A DNA stretch of 64,000 bases from Flavobacterium sp. RSP15 (GTDB taxonomy: Bacteria > Bacteroidota > Bacteroidia > Flavobacteriales > Flavobacteriaceae), in contig NZ_RYDL01000002.1 of the NCBI RefSeq assembly GCF_003968755.1, positions 62,001 to 126,000 of the forward strand, given 5' to 3'. This document shows positions 1 to 9,846 of the stretch, in pieces. The position numbers and the translations under genes are program-made. The notes below the pieces were generated by a model. The model had not been told where the DNA came from, made no database searches, and was given only the letters and a program-made list of their open reading frames with translations. Position 1 is the first letter of the stretch; each line of letters begins with the position of its first letter.

Positions 1-612
1 GATAAATATGCTCAAAATAAAATTACCGTTCTGGAAAATTTGACTCGTGAAAAATTATTGCAGCTAAAAAATATATTTTCTCAAATGGAGAGTTTTTTTC
101 ACGGAAAAAGTTCTGGATTAGATCCTTTGAACAGCTATCTGAGTATCCCTATTTTAATCAATTCTAAAGATAACATTCAAGCTACCGGAATTCCAAATCA
201 AAGCTTTGACGGCAAAGGAGCCGTATTTTTGTTAGATTCCGGAATTGTAGGCGAAACAGCTCCGATGGTGAATATTTTCATGGAAAACCTGAAAGACAAA
301 GGATTCCGTGCCATGTTAAAAAATCAATTCGTAAAATATACGGATGCCTGCGTTGAAAATTTCCTAGGTGGTGACATGAAGTCATTGTTCATGAATACCA
401 AGAAACTATCTAAAGTGGTCTTGAATAACTTTAAACCAATGATTCCGGAACAATTTCATAGCATCTGGCAACAAGGAATTGACAGTAATGATTATTATTT
501 GAAATTATGTGGTTCTGGTGGCGGTGGTTACATCTTAGGATTCACAGAAGATTTAGAAAAAGCCAAAATTTCCCTGAAAGAGTATAAACTAGAAGTCGTG
601 TACCAGTTTTAA
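1..612 (+). CDS. Mevalonate kinase, GHMP family (5' end outside window)
   Basis: The reading frame is open from base 1, so the N-terminus lies upstream; the TTG at 40 is not a credible start. The visible 203 residues are the C-terminal two thirds of a GHMP kinase. The segment HGKSSGLDPLNSYLS (about bases 97-141) carries a conserved Ser/Asp region, and LCGSGGGGYILGF (about bases 505-543) is the glycine-rich GHMP motif 3. Family members phosphorylate mevalonate with ATP in isoprenoid synthesis. The following UbiA prenyltransferase fits this assignment, since the two are commonly linked in Flavobacteriia. Another GHMP kinase, such as a diphosphomevalonate decarboxylase relative, is the main alternative. 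Confidence 0.82.
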   Translation, partial: DKYAQNKITVLENLTREKLLQLKNIFSQMESFFHGKSSGLDPLNSYLSIPILINSKDNIQATGIPNQSFDGKGAVFLLDSGIVGETAPMVNIFMENLKDKGFRAMLKNQFVKYTDACVENFLGGDMKSLFMNTKKLSKVVLNNFKPMIPEQFHSIWQQGIDSNDYYLKLCGSGGGGYILGFTEDLEKAKISLKEYKLEVVYQF

Positions 613-616
613 ACAT

Positions 617-649
617 CCTCTCCCCAACCCTATCCAAAGGAAAGGGAGA
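617..649. repeat. Dispersed CCTCTCCCC repeat, copy 1
   Basis: The segment begins CCTCTCCCCAACCCTATCC and ends AAAGGAAAGGGAGA. It lies 5 bp after the stop codon of the kinase. A second copy with the same start and layout follows thiG at 12558-12590. The C-rich and G-rich halves can pair through an AAAGG turn, so the element is a hairpin. It is probably a REP-like element located at gene 3' ends. It lacks a T-run and is not an obvious terminator. Confidence 0.6.
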
Positions 650-704
650 AGAAAACCTAAAATAGTACCCTTATTATTGGGAGCACATTCTTAAATAAAT
701 CTAA

Positions 705-1661
705 ATGTTAAGCAGGCAGCACAAACTTCTCCTAATAAAAATTGCAAGTTTGTTCTCTGTGGTTAGAGGCTACAACATTCCGGTCATTATCCTGGCACAA
801 TACCTCTCAGCCATATTTATTTTGGCTCCTGACACAAGAGCTTTGGCTATTTTACTCGATTTCAATTTATTTATCTTGGTTTTTGCTTCATCACTAACAA
901 TTGCTTCGGGATATATTATCAATAATTTTTATGACAGCCAAAAAGATTTAATCAATCGCCCTAACAAGTCCATGTTAGATCGATTAGTGAGTCAAAAAAC
1001 AAAATTAAATGTCTATTTTACATTAAATTTCATTGTTGCCTTAATGGCTCTGTTTGTTTCCTGGCGTGCTTTTTTCTTCTTTTCCCTTTACATTTTCGTT
1101 ATTTGGTTTTATTCCCATAAAATAAAAAAATACCCTATAATAGGAAATTTGACAGCAGCTTTACTTGCCGTGACCCCTTTTTTTGCCATACTATTGTATT
1201 ACTACAATCAGATCCCGTTTGAAGAAATTGAAAATTACAAAAGACAGCTTGGAGTAATATTTGTGCATGCCTCTTTTTTGTTCTTATTGCTGCTGATTCG
1301 GGAAATGATTAAAGATCTAGAAAATCTGAAAGGTGATTTGATTACTGATTATAAAACGATTCCCATTGTTTATGGCGAAGAAATTTCAAAAAAAATCATA
1401 ACCTTTTTGACACTACTTACCGTTTTACCCGTTTACGTTTTAATCGAAATTTACGATGTGGGATATATGGATATTTATTTTTATTCCTCTCTCATAATCC
1501 TTATTTTATGCCTGCTTTACTTGTGGAAATCAAATGCTAAACCACAATTCCTATTGCTTCATAATATCCTGAAATTTTTAATTGTCTCTGGAGTATTTTG
1601 TATTGTACTAATCGATCCGAGTGTTTTATGGCACGGTAAAAGATTGCTGATGATGCTTTAG
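705..1661 (+). CDS. UbiA-family prenyltransferase (geranylgeranylglycerol-phosphate geranylgeranyltransferase-like)
   Basis: This is a 318-residue, strongly hydrophobic protein with about eight or nine membrane helices. The first UbiA Asp-rich motif is NNFYDSQKD at residues 73-81 and the second is KDLENLKGD at residues 203-211. Both are needed for Mg2+ and prenyl diphosphate binding. Flavobacterial homologues are usually annotated as geranylgeranylglycerol-phosphate geranylgeranyltransferase. The exact acceptor cannot be read from the sequence, and another UbiA role such as quinone or pigment prenylation is possible. It follows the mevalonate kinase by 92 bp, which places it in isoprenoid metabolism. 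ATG at 705 gives the expected polar N-terminus before the first helix. Confidence 0.8.
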   Translation: MLSRQHKLLLIKIASLFSVVRGYNIPVIILAQYLSAIFILAPDTRALAILLDFNLFILVFASSLTIASGYIINNFYDSQKDLINRPNKSMLDRLVSQKTKLNVYFTLNFIVALMALFVSWRAFFFFSLYIFVIWFYSHKIKKYPIIGNLTAALLAVTPFFAILLYYYNQIPFEEIENYKRQLGVIFVHASFLFLLLLIREMIKDLENLKGDLITDYKTIPIVYGEEISKKIITFLTLLTVLPVYVLIEIYDVGYMDIYFYSSLIILILCLLYLWKSNAKPQFLLLHNILKFLIVSGVFCIVLIDPSVLWHGKRLLMML

Positions 1662-1920
1662 ATAATGCTTTTTTAAGAATTACAAAAACTAAAAAAAACC
1701 TCCATTTCACGCTGGTCATTCTCTTGAAACAGAAAAAAGGTTCCTATTATAAAATTAAAAATCAAATTAATAAAAGCGCTAGTGATTTTTTAATTCTCAT
1801 CTATGATGTGTTCAATAAAAACAAAAAAGAACAGATTTTATGCTTTATGGCATCGTAAAAACTCTTTTTCGGGTTCATTTCATTGCTAAACGCGATTCCG
1901 CAGAATTGTTATATGATCTT

Positions 1921-2946
1921 TTAAAGTTTTCTTGTTGACTCCCTTTCTTTCAATTTTGTCTTAATGACGACCGTTTCATAGGGAATGTGTTCTTCTTTAG
2001 ATTCCAGTCGATCAATAAGCAGTTTAGCAGCAACTTCGCCTATTTCTATGCCATGCTGACTGACCGTGGTCAAACTGGGAGACAACCTACGGGAAGCCAG
2101 TATACCATCGGCAAAACCTATGATAGAAAGTGATTCGGGAATTTTATATCCTTTTTTGAGTCCAATTCTCAAAGCAGCCACGGAGTCATTTTCGTCCAAA
2201 GCAAAAATCCCGTCAATTGTATTGGTATCAAAAATATTTTCTATGAGATTATTTAGATTTTCATCCGAATCAGTTCTCAGAATTAAAGCATTATTAACGG
2301 GAATATTGTTAATTTCCAGCGCCTTCAAATACCCATCGGCCCGCAATTTACCGACACTCAAATTATCAACCGAAGAAAACAACGCTATATTTTTGCACCC
2401 TAAATCAATCAAATGTTGAGTAGAATCGAGGGCCGAATCAAAATCATCCACAATAACTTTGTCACAATCAACTCCATCCGCAATTCGATCAAACATCACA
2501 ATAGGAGTTCCATCATTAATGATTGCCGAAAAATGACTGTATTCCTGATTTTTTTGAGCCTCTTCAGACACTGAAACAATAAATCCGTCGATAGTACCAT
2601 TACTGAGCATCTCCAAAGTATGCGCTTCTTTATCCAAAGATTCATTTGAAATACACATAATCACGTTGTATCCTTTTTCATCAGCCACTTTTTCAATACC
2701 ACTAAATACTTTGGCAAAGAAAGAATTCAAAATATTAGGAATAATCACCCCAATGGTTTTTGTTTTCCTGTTTTTTAAGTTCAAACCAATTACGTTAGGC
2801 TTGTAATTTTTTAGCTTTGCGTATTCTTTTATTTTTATTTTGGTTAACTCACTAATTTCCGGACTATCATTAAGTGCTTTTGAAACTGTAGAAACAGAAA
2901 CATTCAGTTCTTTTGCGATTTGTTTTAGTGTAGCTCTGGCTTTCAT
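1921..2946 (-). CDS. LacI-family transcriptional regulator
   Basis: The 341-residue protein starts with a LacI helix-turn-helix (LKQIAKELNVSVSTVSKALND, residues 7-27) and a hinge region. A type-1 periplasmic-binding-protein-like sensor domain follows (KTIGVIIPNILNSFFAKVFSGIEKVADEKGY onward) and fills the rest. It should be a sugar-responsive DNA-binding repressor or activator. No catabolic gene adjoins it: the prenyltransferase precedes it and the ribosomal genes are divergent. Its target is therefore unknown and probably elsewhere. Its length is normal for the family. Confidence 0.9.
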   Translation of the reverse strand: MKARATLKQIAKELNVSVSTVSKALNDSPEISELTKIKIKEYAKLKNYKPNVIGLNLKNRKTKTIGVIIPNILNSFFAKVFSGIEKVADEKGYNVIMCISNESLDKEAHTLEMLSNGTIDGFIVSVSEEAQKNQEYSHFSAIINDGTPIVMFDRIADGVDCDKVIVDDFDSALDSTQHLIDLGCKNIALFSSVDNLSVGKLRADGYLKALEINNIPVNNALILRTDSDENLNNLIENIFDTNTIDGIFALDENDSVAALRIGLKKGYKIPESLSIIGFADGILASRRLSPSLTTVSQHGIEIGEVAAKLLIDRLESKEEHIPYETVVIKTKLKERESTRKL

Positions 2947-3212
2947 AAAAAAATGTTTATTGTAATTAATATAGAAAAAAGGGACAAGATGTAAATAAAT
3001 AGAATATTAACAATTAGATCGACAAAAATAGCGATTATAATATAAAAATTGGTTCTGAAAAATGAGGAATATTCAATAAATTTACATAAAAATTCAAAAC
3101 AAAACAATCTATCGACGGTTTCGATTAATTCTAAATTCATTGCCGGAAAAATATTTCAAATATACATTTGATAATCAGCACTAAAACAAGAAAAAAATAA
3201 TCTTTTAAGGTA
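2947..3212. other. AT-rich divergent spacer between lacI-type gene and rplM
   Basis: Very AT-rich spacer that must hold the LacI-family gene promoter. A 65-codon minus-strand open frame here (2943-3140) overlaps the regulator start, has low-complexity composition and is not convincing as a gene. I see no operator palindrome. Confidence 0.5.
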
Positions 3213-3243
3213 TTTGTAATTAAAATAATTAATTGTACTTTTG
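3213..3243 (+). promoter_or_regulatory. Bacteroidota-type promoter of rplM-rpsI
   Basis: A TTTG at 3213-3216 is followed after 19 bp by TACTTTTG at 3236-3243. This matches the Bacteroidota primary sigma consensus TTTG-N17-19-TAnnTTTG exactly. It lies 43 bp upstream of the rplM start codon. Confidence 0.85.
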
Positions 3244-3286
3244 CAACCCCTTTATTGGGGATGGAATGTTTAATTAAAATAATATT

Positions 3287-3742
3287 ATGGACGCATTAAG
3301 CTACAAGACACAATCAGCAAGCAAAGCCACCGTTACAAAAGAGTGGATTGTTGTAGATGCTGATGGGCATAACTTAGGTCGTATGGCTTCGAAGATCGCA
3401 ATGATCCTTAGAGGTAAATACAAAGCAAGTTATACGCCACATGTTGACTGTGGAGATAACGTAATTGTTATCAACTCAGAAAAAATCAACCTTACAGGAA
3501 ACAAGATGAAAGAAAAAACTTACATCCGTCACACTGGTTATCCTGGAGGACAAAGAACTTTAACTGCTGAAGTATTGCAATCAAAAAACCCTGCATTACT
3601 AGTTGAAAAAGCGATAAAAGGAATGTTACCTAAAAACAAATTAGGCGCTGAACTTTTTAGAAATTTAAATGTTGTTGTAGGATCAGAGCACAAACAAGGC
3701 GCTCAAAAACCTAGAACAGTTAACCTTAACGATCTTAAGTAA
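3287..3742 (+). CDS. rplM: 50S ribosomal protein L13
   Basis: This is the 151-residue large-subunit protein uL13. Recognisable segments are WIVVDADGHNLGRMASKIAMILRGK near residue 20, the MKEKTYIRHTGYPGG region, and LRRLNVVVGSEH-like residues near the C-terminus (here FRNLNVVVGSEHKQGAQKP). Length is typical. The stop overlaps the rpsI start by one base (TAATG), as expected for the conserved, translationally coupled L13-S9 pair. The transcript starts from a strong promoter just upstream. Confidence 0.98.
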   Translation: MDALSYKTQSASKATVTKEWIVVDADGHNLGRMASKIAMILRGKYKASYTPHVDCGDNVIVINSEKINLTGNKMKEKTYIRHTGYPGGQRTLTAEVLQSKNPALLVEKAIKGMLPKNKLGAELFRNLNVVVGSEHKQGAQKPRTVNLNDLK

Positions 3743-4128
3743 TGGGAGTTATTCACAAAATCGGTAGAAGAAAAACCGCTGTTGCACGTGTTTATGTTTC
3801 GGAAGGAACTGGAGTGATCACTGTAAACAAAAAAGCATTCGAAACATACTTCCCAACTGCAACGTTACAGTACAAAGTATTACAACCTATGTCCATGACA
3901 GAAAATGTAACAAACTTTGATGTAAAAGTGAACGTTTACGGAGGTGGTTCAACTGGACAAGCAGAAGCAGTAAGAATGGCATTAGCACGCGTTATGTGTG
4001 AAGTAAATGCTGAAAACAGAGCGATACTGAAACCAGAAGGTTTATTGACAAGAGATCCAAGAATGGTTGAACGTAAGAAATTCGGTCAGAAGAAAGCTCG
4101 TAAGAGATTCCAATTCTCTAAACGTTAA
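3742..4128 (+). CDS. rpsI: 30S ribosomal protein S9
   Basis: The 128-residue small-subunit protein uS9 starts IHKIGRRKTAVARVYV. It ends in the basic tail KKFGQKKARKRFQFSKR, which in this family reaches the ribosomal P site. It overlaps rplM by one base and is co-transcribed with it. The length is normal and nothing unusual is seen. Confidence 0.98.
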   Translation: MGVIHKIGRRKTAVARVYVSEGTGVITVNKKAFETYFPTATLQYKVLQPMSMTENVTNFDVKVNVYGGGSTGQAEAVRMALARVMCEVNAENRAILKPEGLLTRDPRMVERKKFGQKKARKRFQFSKR

Positions 4129-4136
4129 TAGTACCT

Positions 4137-4271
4137 GTCTTGTATTATTTATACAAGACGTATTGATTATTAAATTTAAAAACAATGTTGTTGTTGTCCC
4201 GTTGAGACGGGAAATTAGTTTAGCATCTAAATGAAACCCAATTAAAAGATTGAATCTTTAAATTAAAAAGG
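4137..4271 (+). promoter_or_regulatory. Structured spacer / probable rpsB leader
   Basis: The 180-bp gap between rpsI and rpsB holds three stem-loops. A perfect 9-bp stem GTCTTGTAT/ATACAAGAC lies at 4137-4159. A GC-rich stem CCCGT/ACGGG with a TGAG loop lies at 4198-4211. A palindromic AAAGATTGAATCTTT lies near 4246-4260. The first is placed like an rpsI terminator but lacks a T-run. The second may be part of an S2 autoregulatory leader. No promoter with both boxes is obvious, so regulation by the S2 product is inference. Confidence 0.4.
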
Positions 4272-4308
4272 AACATTGCTAATCAACAGAACGTAAACTA
4301 AACAAAAA

Positions 4309-5121
4309 ATGTCAAACAAAGTAGAAGTAAAAGAATTACTAGAAGCAGGTGTACACTTCGGACACATGACTAGAAAATGGGATCCAAATATGGCCCCTTA
4401 CATTTATATGGAGCGTAATGGTATACACATTATCAATCTTTATAAAACAGCAGCAAAAATTGAAGAAGCGAATGACGCTTTGAAAAAAATCGCTGCATCA
4501 GGTAGAAAAATATTATTCGTAGCTACCAAAAAACAAGCAAAAGACATCGTAGCTGAAAAAGCTAAAGCTGCAAACATGCCTTACATCACTGAAAGATGGC
4601 CTGGTGGAATGCTAACTAACTTCGTAACTATCCGTAAAGCTGTTAAAAAAATGGCAACTATTGATAAAATGAAGAAAGATGGTACTTTCATGACACTTTC
4701 TAAAAAAGAGCGTTTGCAAGTAGATCGTCTTCGTGCTAAATTAGAGAAAAACTTAGGTTCAATCGCTGACATGTCAAGACTACCAGCTGCATTGTTCGTA
4801 GTTGATATCAAAGCAGAACATATCGCAATAAAAGAAGCTCAAAAATTAAACATTCCAGTTTTCGCTATGGTGGATACCAATTCTGACCCAAGAGAGGTTG
4901 AATTCGTAATTCCATCTAACGATGATGCTTCTAAATCAATTGACAAAATCTTAACTTTAGTAACTGGTGCAATTATCGAAGGACTTTCTGATAGAGGTTC
5001 TGATAAAGAAACTGATCTTCCTGTTGCTGAAGCAACAACCGAAGTAGTAGCTCCTGTTGCTGCAGAAGTAGTTGTTCCTGTTACTGAAACAGTAGCTCCA
5101 ACTCCTGCAACTGAAGAATAA
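4309..5121 (+). CDS. rpsB: 30S ribosomal protein S2
   Basis: The 270-residue uS2 begins VKELLEAGVHFGHMTRKWDPNMAPYIY. It carries the conserved segments ATKKQAKDIV, RWPGGMLTNF and VVDIKAEHIAIKEAQKLNIPVFAMVDTNSDP. The last 40 or so residues form an Ala/Val/Glu/Pro-rich tail beyond the core, a low-complexity extension common in this phylum. It is followed by tsf in the usual rpsB-tsf order, 107 bp apart. Confidence 0.98.
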   Translation: MSNKVEVKELLEAGVHFGHMTRKWDPNMAPYIYMERNGIHIINLYKTAAKIEEANDALKKIAASGRKILFVATKKQAKDIVAEKAKAANMPYITERWPGGMLTNFVTIRKAVKKMATIDKMKKDGTFMTLSKKERLQVDRLRAKLEKNLGSIADMSRLPAALFVVDIKAEHIAIKEAQKLNIPVFAMVDTNSDPREVEFVIPSNDDASKSIDKILTLVTGAIIEGLSDRGSDKETDLPVAEATTEVVAPVAAEVVVPVTETVAPTPATEE

Positions 5122-5128
5122 AAATAAA

Positions 5129-5218
5129 TTTAAAGATTGAAGAATTTAAAGATAAAAGTTATTGATTGTAAAATTGATAATGAACTCTTTAAATTTCTCA
5201 ATCTTTTAATCTTTAAAA
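5129..5218. repeat. Intergenic inverted repeat TTTAAAGATTGAA, copy 1
   Basis: The spacer between rpsB and tsf consists almost entirely of two imperfect arms. TTTAAAGATTGAAGAATTTA begins at 5129 and its approximate complement, ending CTTTTAATCTTTAAA, lies at 5187-5218. The same motif fills the thiS-thiC spacer (7875-7960), and a short version occurs at 4243-4260. It is a dispersed element able to fold into a long AT-rich hairpin. Confidence 0.6.
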
Positions 5219-5228
5219 TAAAAAAATT

Positions 5229-6053
5229 ATGGCAACAATTACTGCTGCAGACGTAAATAAATTAAGAACAATCACTGGTGCAGGAATGATGGACTGCAAA
5301 AAAGCCTTGGTTGAAGCAGAAGGAGATTTTGATTTAGCTATCGAAAACTTACGTAAAAAAGGACAAAAAGTAGCCGCAAATCGTTCTGATAGAGAATCTA
5401 CAGAAGGTGCTGCAATTGCTGTTGTTAACGCTGACAAAACTGTCGGAGTTGCGATCACATTAAACTGTGAAACTGACTTCGTAGGGATGAACGAAAACTT
5501 TGTAAAAATGGCTACTGAAATGGCTAATTTAGCATTGAACTTCAACACAAAAGAAGAATTTTTAGCGGCTGATTTCAATGGAATCACTGTTGCTGATAAA
5601 TTAATCGAGCAAACTGGTGTTATCGGTGAAAAATTAGAAATCAGAACTTTCGAGAAATTAGAAGGTGCTTTTATCGGATCTTACATTCACTCCGGAAACA
5701 AAATTGCTACTTTAGTGGCGCTATCTGCAAATGTAGAAGGTGCTGAGGAAGTTTCAAGAAACGTGTCTATGCAAGCAGCTGCAATGGCTCCAATTGCTTT
5801 AGACGAAACGGGTGTCGATGCTGACACAATCGCTAAAGAAATAGAAATTGCTAAAGATATCCTACGTCAAGAAGGAAAACCAGAAGCAATGTTAGACAAT
5901 ATCGCTAAAGGTAAACTAGCCCGTTTCTTTAAAGACAATACGTTAGTAAACCAAGATTATATCAAAGACAACAAAATGAGCGTTGCTGCTTATGTTAAAT
6001 CTTTAGACAAAGATCTTATCGTTACCGGTTTTAAAAGAGCTGCGTTAGGATAA
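5229..6053 (+). CDS. tsf: Elongation factor Ts
   Basis: The 274-residue nucleotide exchange factor of EF-Tu begins with a UBA-type domain (VNKLRTITGAGMMDCKKALVEAEGD, residues 9-33). It carries the EF-Tu-interacting TDFV motif at residues 82-85. Two core subdomains follow and the length is normal. It is downstream of rpsB in the classic operon and is closed by a strong intrinsic terminator. Confidence 0.98.
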   Translation: MATITAADVNKLRTITGAGMMDCKKALVEAEGDFDLAIENLRKKGQKVAANRSDRESTEGAAIAVVNADKTVGVAITLNCETDFVGMNENFVKMATEMANLALNFNTKEEFLAADFNGITVADKLIEQTGVIGEKLEIRTFEKLEGAFIGSYIHSGNKIATLVALSANVEGAEEVSRNVSMQAAAMAPIALDETGVDADTIAKEIEIAKDILRQEGKPEAMLDNIAKGKLARFFKDNTLVNQDYIKDNKMSVAAYVKSLDKDLIVTGFKRAALG

Positions 6054-6114
6054 TCATCCTAAAATGGTTTTAGAATCTCTAAATTTATTTTAGAAGTTTT
6101 CTAACCTCAATATA

Positions 6115-6153
6115 AAATCCCATTTTGTTCTAAAACAAGATGGGATTTTTTTT
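6115..6153 (+). terminator. Intrinsic terminator of rpsB-tsf
   Basis: A 15-bp stem with one G-T pair (AAATCCCATTTTGTT at 6115-6129 and AACAAGATGGGATTT at 6134-6148) is followed by a T-run. It lies 61 bp after the tsf stop. Confidence 0.9.
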
Positions 6154-6154
6154 G

Positions 6155-6183
6155 TTTGAAAAAAAATTAAAACACTAAATTTG
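6155..6183 (+). promoter_or_regulatory. Promoter of the queuosine-transporter/tag pair
   Basis: TTTG at 6155-6158, a 17-bp spacer and TAAATTTG at 6176-6183 match the Bacteroidota consensus perfectly. The promoter starts right at the end of the tsf terminator, 17 bp before the start codon of the next gene. Confidence 0.85.
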
Positions 6184-6200
6184 AAATTTAATTTTTATTT

Positions 6201-6854
6201 ATGTTCAAAACCAAAAAAGAACTTGTATTCGTTATTCTCGCCGGAATATTCATTACTAACGCCGTTACTGCTGAACTCATCGGTGGGAAACTGATACAAA
6301 TAGGTCCGTTTGTAATGAGCATCGGTATTTTGCCTTGGCCTATTGTTTTCCTGACAACTGATTTAATCAATGAATACTTTGGAGAAAAAGGAGTAAAGAA
6401 ATTGTCCTTAATCACAGCCGGTTTAATCGTCTACTCGTTCCTTGTTTTACTTTTTGCGATCAATATTCCCGCCGCAAAAGGAATAAGCCCAGTCAATGAC
6501 GAACAGTTTTTTGCCGTTTTTGGACAAAGCATGTGGATCATAGTGGGAAGTATCATTGCGTTCCTAGTTTCTCAATTGATAGACGTAAGCGTTTTTTGGT
6601 TTTTCAAAAACCGTACAGGAAACAAAAAAATATGGCTCAGAGCTACGGGTTCTACTATCATTTCGCAATTATTCGATTCTTTTATTGTGTTGGGAATCGC
6701 TTTTTGGTTGCCCGGAAAAATAAACTTTGATACATTTTTAACCTCCGCCTTAACAGGCTATACATTTAAACTTGGTATTGCCATTCTCTTGACTCCTTTA
6801 ATTTACTTGGGTCACTACATTATAAAAAACTATTTAGCCACTGATAACAAATGA
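6201..6854 (+). CDS. Queuosine precursor transporter (VUT/YhhQ family)
   Basis: This is a 217-residue integral membrane protein with about six helices. The N-terminal block ITNAVTAELIGGKLIQIGPFVMSIGILPWPIVFLTTDLINEYFGEKGVKK matches the VUT/YhhQ family layout, including the TDLINEYFG helix end. Family members import preQ0/preQ1 precursors for tRNA queuosine synthesis. Its stop overlaps the tag start (ATGA), so the two genes are translationally coupled. No preQ1 riboswitch is visible in the short leader. Confidence 0.85.
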   Translation: MFKTKKELVFVILAGIFITNAVTAELIGGKLIQIGPFVMSIGILPWPIVFLTTDLINEYFGEKGVKKLSLITAGLIVYSFLVLLFAINIPAAKGISPVNDEQFFAVFGQSMWIIVGSIIAFLVSQLIDVSVFWFFKNRTGNKKIWLRATGSTIISQLFDSFIVLGIAFWLPGKINFDTFLTSALTGYTFKLGIAILLTPLIYLGHYIIKNYLATDNK

Positions 6855-7417
6855 TTACAGACGATAAACCCCGCTGTGGATGGTGTACTTCTAGCGTTTT
6901 GTATAAAAAATACCACGACGAAGAATGGGGTGTTCCCGTGTATGAGGACGCCACTTTATTTGAATTTTTACTACTTGAAACGTTTCAGGCTGGACTCAGT
7001 TGGATTACTATTTTGAACAAGAGAGAAAATTTTAGAGCTGCTTTTAACCAATTTGACTATAAAAAAATAGCGCTTTATACTGAAAATAAAATCCATGAAT
7101 TACTTCAAGATGCCGGAATAATTCGCAATCAATTAAAAATTAGGTCGGCAGTATCAAATGCGGCAGCCTTTATGAAAGTACAAGAAGAATTTGGCAGTTT
7201 TTCAAATTATGTTTGGAAATTCACTGATGGAAAACCCATTCAAAACAACCGACAATCTTTACAAGAAGTTCCGGCTACTACTCCGCTTTCAGATACAATA
7301 AGTAAGGATTTAAAAAAACGCGGATTCAAATTCGTCGGTTCAACGGTAGTTTATGCACTCCTGCAAGCCACCGGAATGGTTGATGACCACGTTGCAGATT
7401 GCTGGAAAAAACAGTAG
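6851..7417 (+). CDS. tag: DNA-3-methyladenine glycosylase I
   Basis: The 188-residue base-excision enzyme removes 3-methyladenine from DNA. The N-terminal RCGWCTSS, the YHDEEWGVPVYED block (His22) and the C-terminal HVADCW (His180, Cys184) supply the zinc-binding Cys/His set known for Tag. FQAGLSWITILNKRENFRAAF is the central helix-hairpin-helix region. It overlaps the upstream transporter by 4 bp. The length is typical. Confidence 0.95.
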   Translation: MITDDKPRCGWCTSSVLYKKYHDEEWGVPVYEDATLFEFLLLETFQAGLSWITILNKRENFRAAFNQFDYKKIALYTENKIHELLQDAGIIRNQLKIRSAVSNAAAFMKVQEEFGSFSNYVWKFTDGKPIQNNRQSLQEVPATTPLSDTISKDLKKRGFKFVGSTVVYALLQATGMVDDHVADCWKKQ

Positions 7418-7489
7418 TGAGTAATCCGTTTTCGACAGTTAAATTATCAAATAAAACTTTAAATCCGAAACTTTAATCAAAAAAACCAT

Positions 7490-7497
7490 TACATTTG
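7490..7497 (+). promoter_or_regulatory. -7 box of the thiamine operon
   Basis: TACATTTG matches the Bacteroidota -7 element TAnnTTTG and lies about 10 bp upstream of the TPP aptamer. No clean -33 TTTG is found at the expected distance. Confidence 0.6.
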
Positions 7498-7504
7498 TTT
7501 CACA

Positions 7505-7585
7505 CTTTAGGGGTGTCTACAACATTGTAGGCTGAGAATTACCCTCTGAACCTGATCTAGTTCATACTAGCGTAGGAAAAAGTAA
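7505..7585 (+). promoter_or_regulatory. TPP (THI-box) riboswitch aptamer
   Basis: The segment holds the conserved THI-box blocks in order: AGGGGTG, GGCTGAGAATTACCCT, TGAACCTGATCTAG and the 3' block ACTAGCGTAGGAAAA. It precedes thiS and the whole thiamine operon. The aptamer binds thiamine pyrophosphate and reduces expression when TPP is plentiful. No terminator with a T-run follows; the downstream hairpin covers the start codon, which suggests translational control. Confidence 0.95.
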
Positions 7586-7597
7586 GATGACTTCCTA

Positions 7598-7662
7598 GTA
7601 CATTTATGTACTCTTGTAGCCATTCCTAAAGTATAACTGTATACTAAATTCAAAAGGAATGG
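7598..7662 (+). promoter_or_regulatory. TPP riboswitch expression platform sequestering the thiS start
   Basis: Behind the aptamer lies a perfect hairpin GTACAT/ATGTAC (7598-7611). Then CCATTCCT (7620-7627) is perfectly complementary to AGGAATGG (7655-7662), which contains the thiS ATG at 7659-7661. A nested stem GTATA/TATAC (7631-7644) lies inside. The 8-bp stem would bury the start codon itself, the natural target in a phylum that rarely uses Shine-Dalgarno pairing. Confidence 0.7.
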
Positions 7663-7865
7663 AACTCAAAATCAACAATCAAACGAAACAATTTGCAACT
7701 GACAGTCTTACTGTTCAGGCACTTCTTGACTTCGAAATTCCCATAAAACAAAACGGAATTGCCGTAGCCATAAACAATACCGTGATCCCAAAATCCAACT
7801 GGAATTCTTACCAGATACAAGAAACCGATAACATTCTAATCATCTCTGCAACTCAAGGTGGATAA
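7659..7865 (+). CDS. thiS: Sulfur carrier protein ThiS
   Basis: This 68-residue ubiquitin-like protein ends in the obligatory Gly-Gly (ISATQGG). The C-terminus is adenylated by ThiF and thiocarboxylated to donate sulfur for the thiazole ring. It is the first gene after the TPP riboswitch, and its ATG is part of the regulatory stem. It is followed by thiC after a 104-bp repeat-filled spacer. Confidence 0.95.
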   Translation: MELKINNQTKQFATDSLTVQALLDFEIPIKQNGIAVAINNTVIPKSNWNSYQIQETDNILIISATQGG

Positions 7866-7874
7866 CCATTTTAA

Positions 7875-9814
<1,940 letters not shown>

Positions 9815-9846
9815 GACTGTAGAAGAAAGAGGAAAGAAAAAAGATT

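Noticed and set aside
1537..1719. 60-codon minus-strand open frame at the prenyltransferase end
   Set aside because: It is antisense to a well-supported gene and resembles no family.
2943..3140. 65-codon minus-strand open frame upstream of the LacI-family gene
   Set aside because: It overlaps the regulator start, is made of AT-rich low-complexity codons and fills a divergent promoter region.
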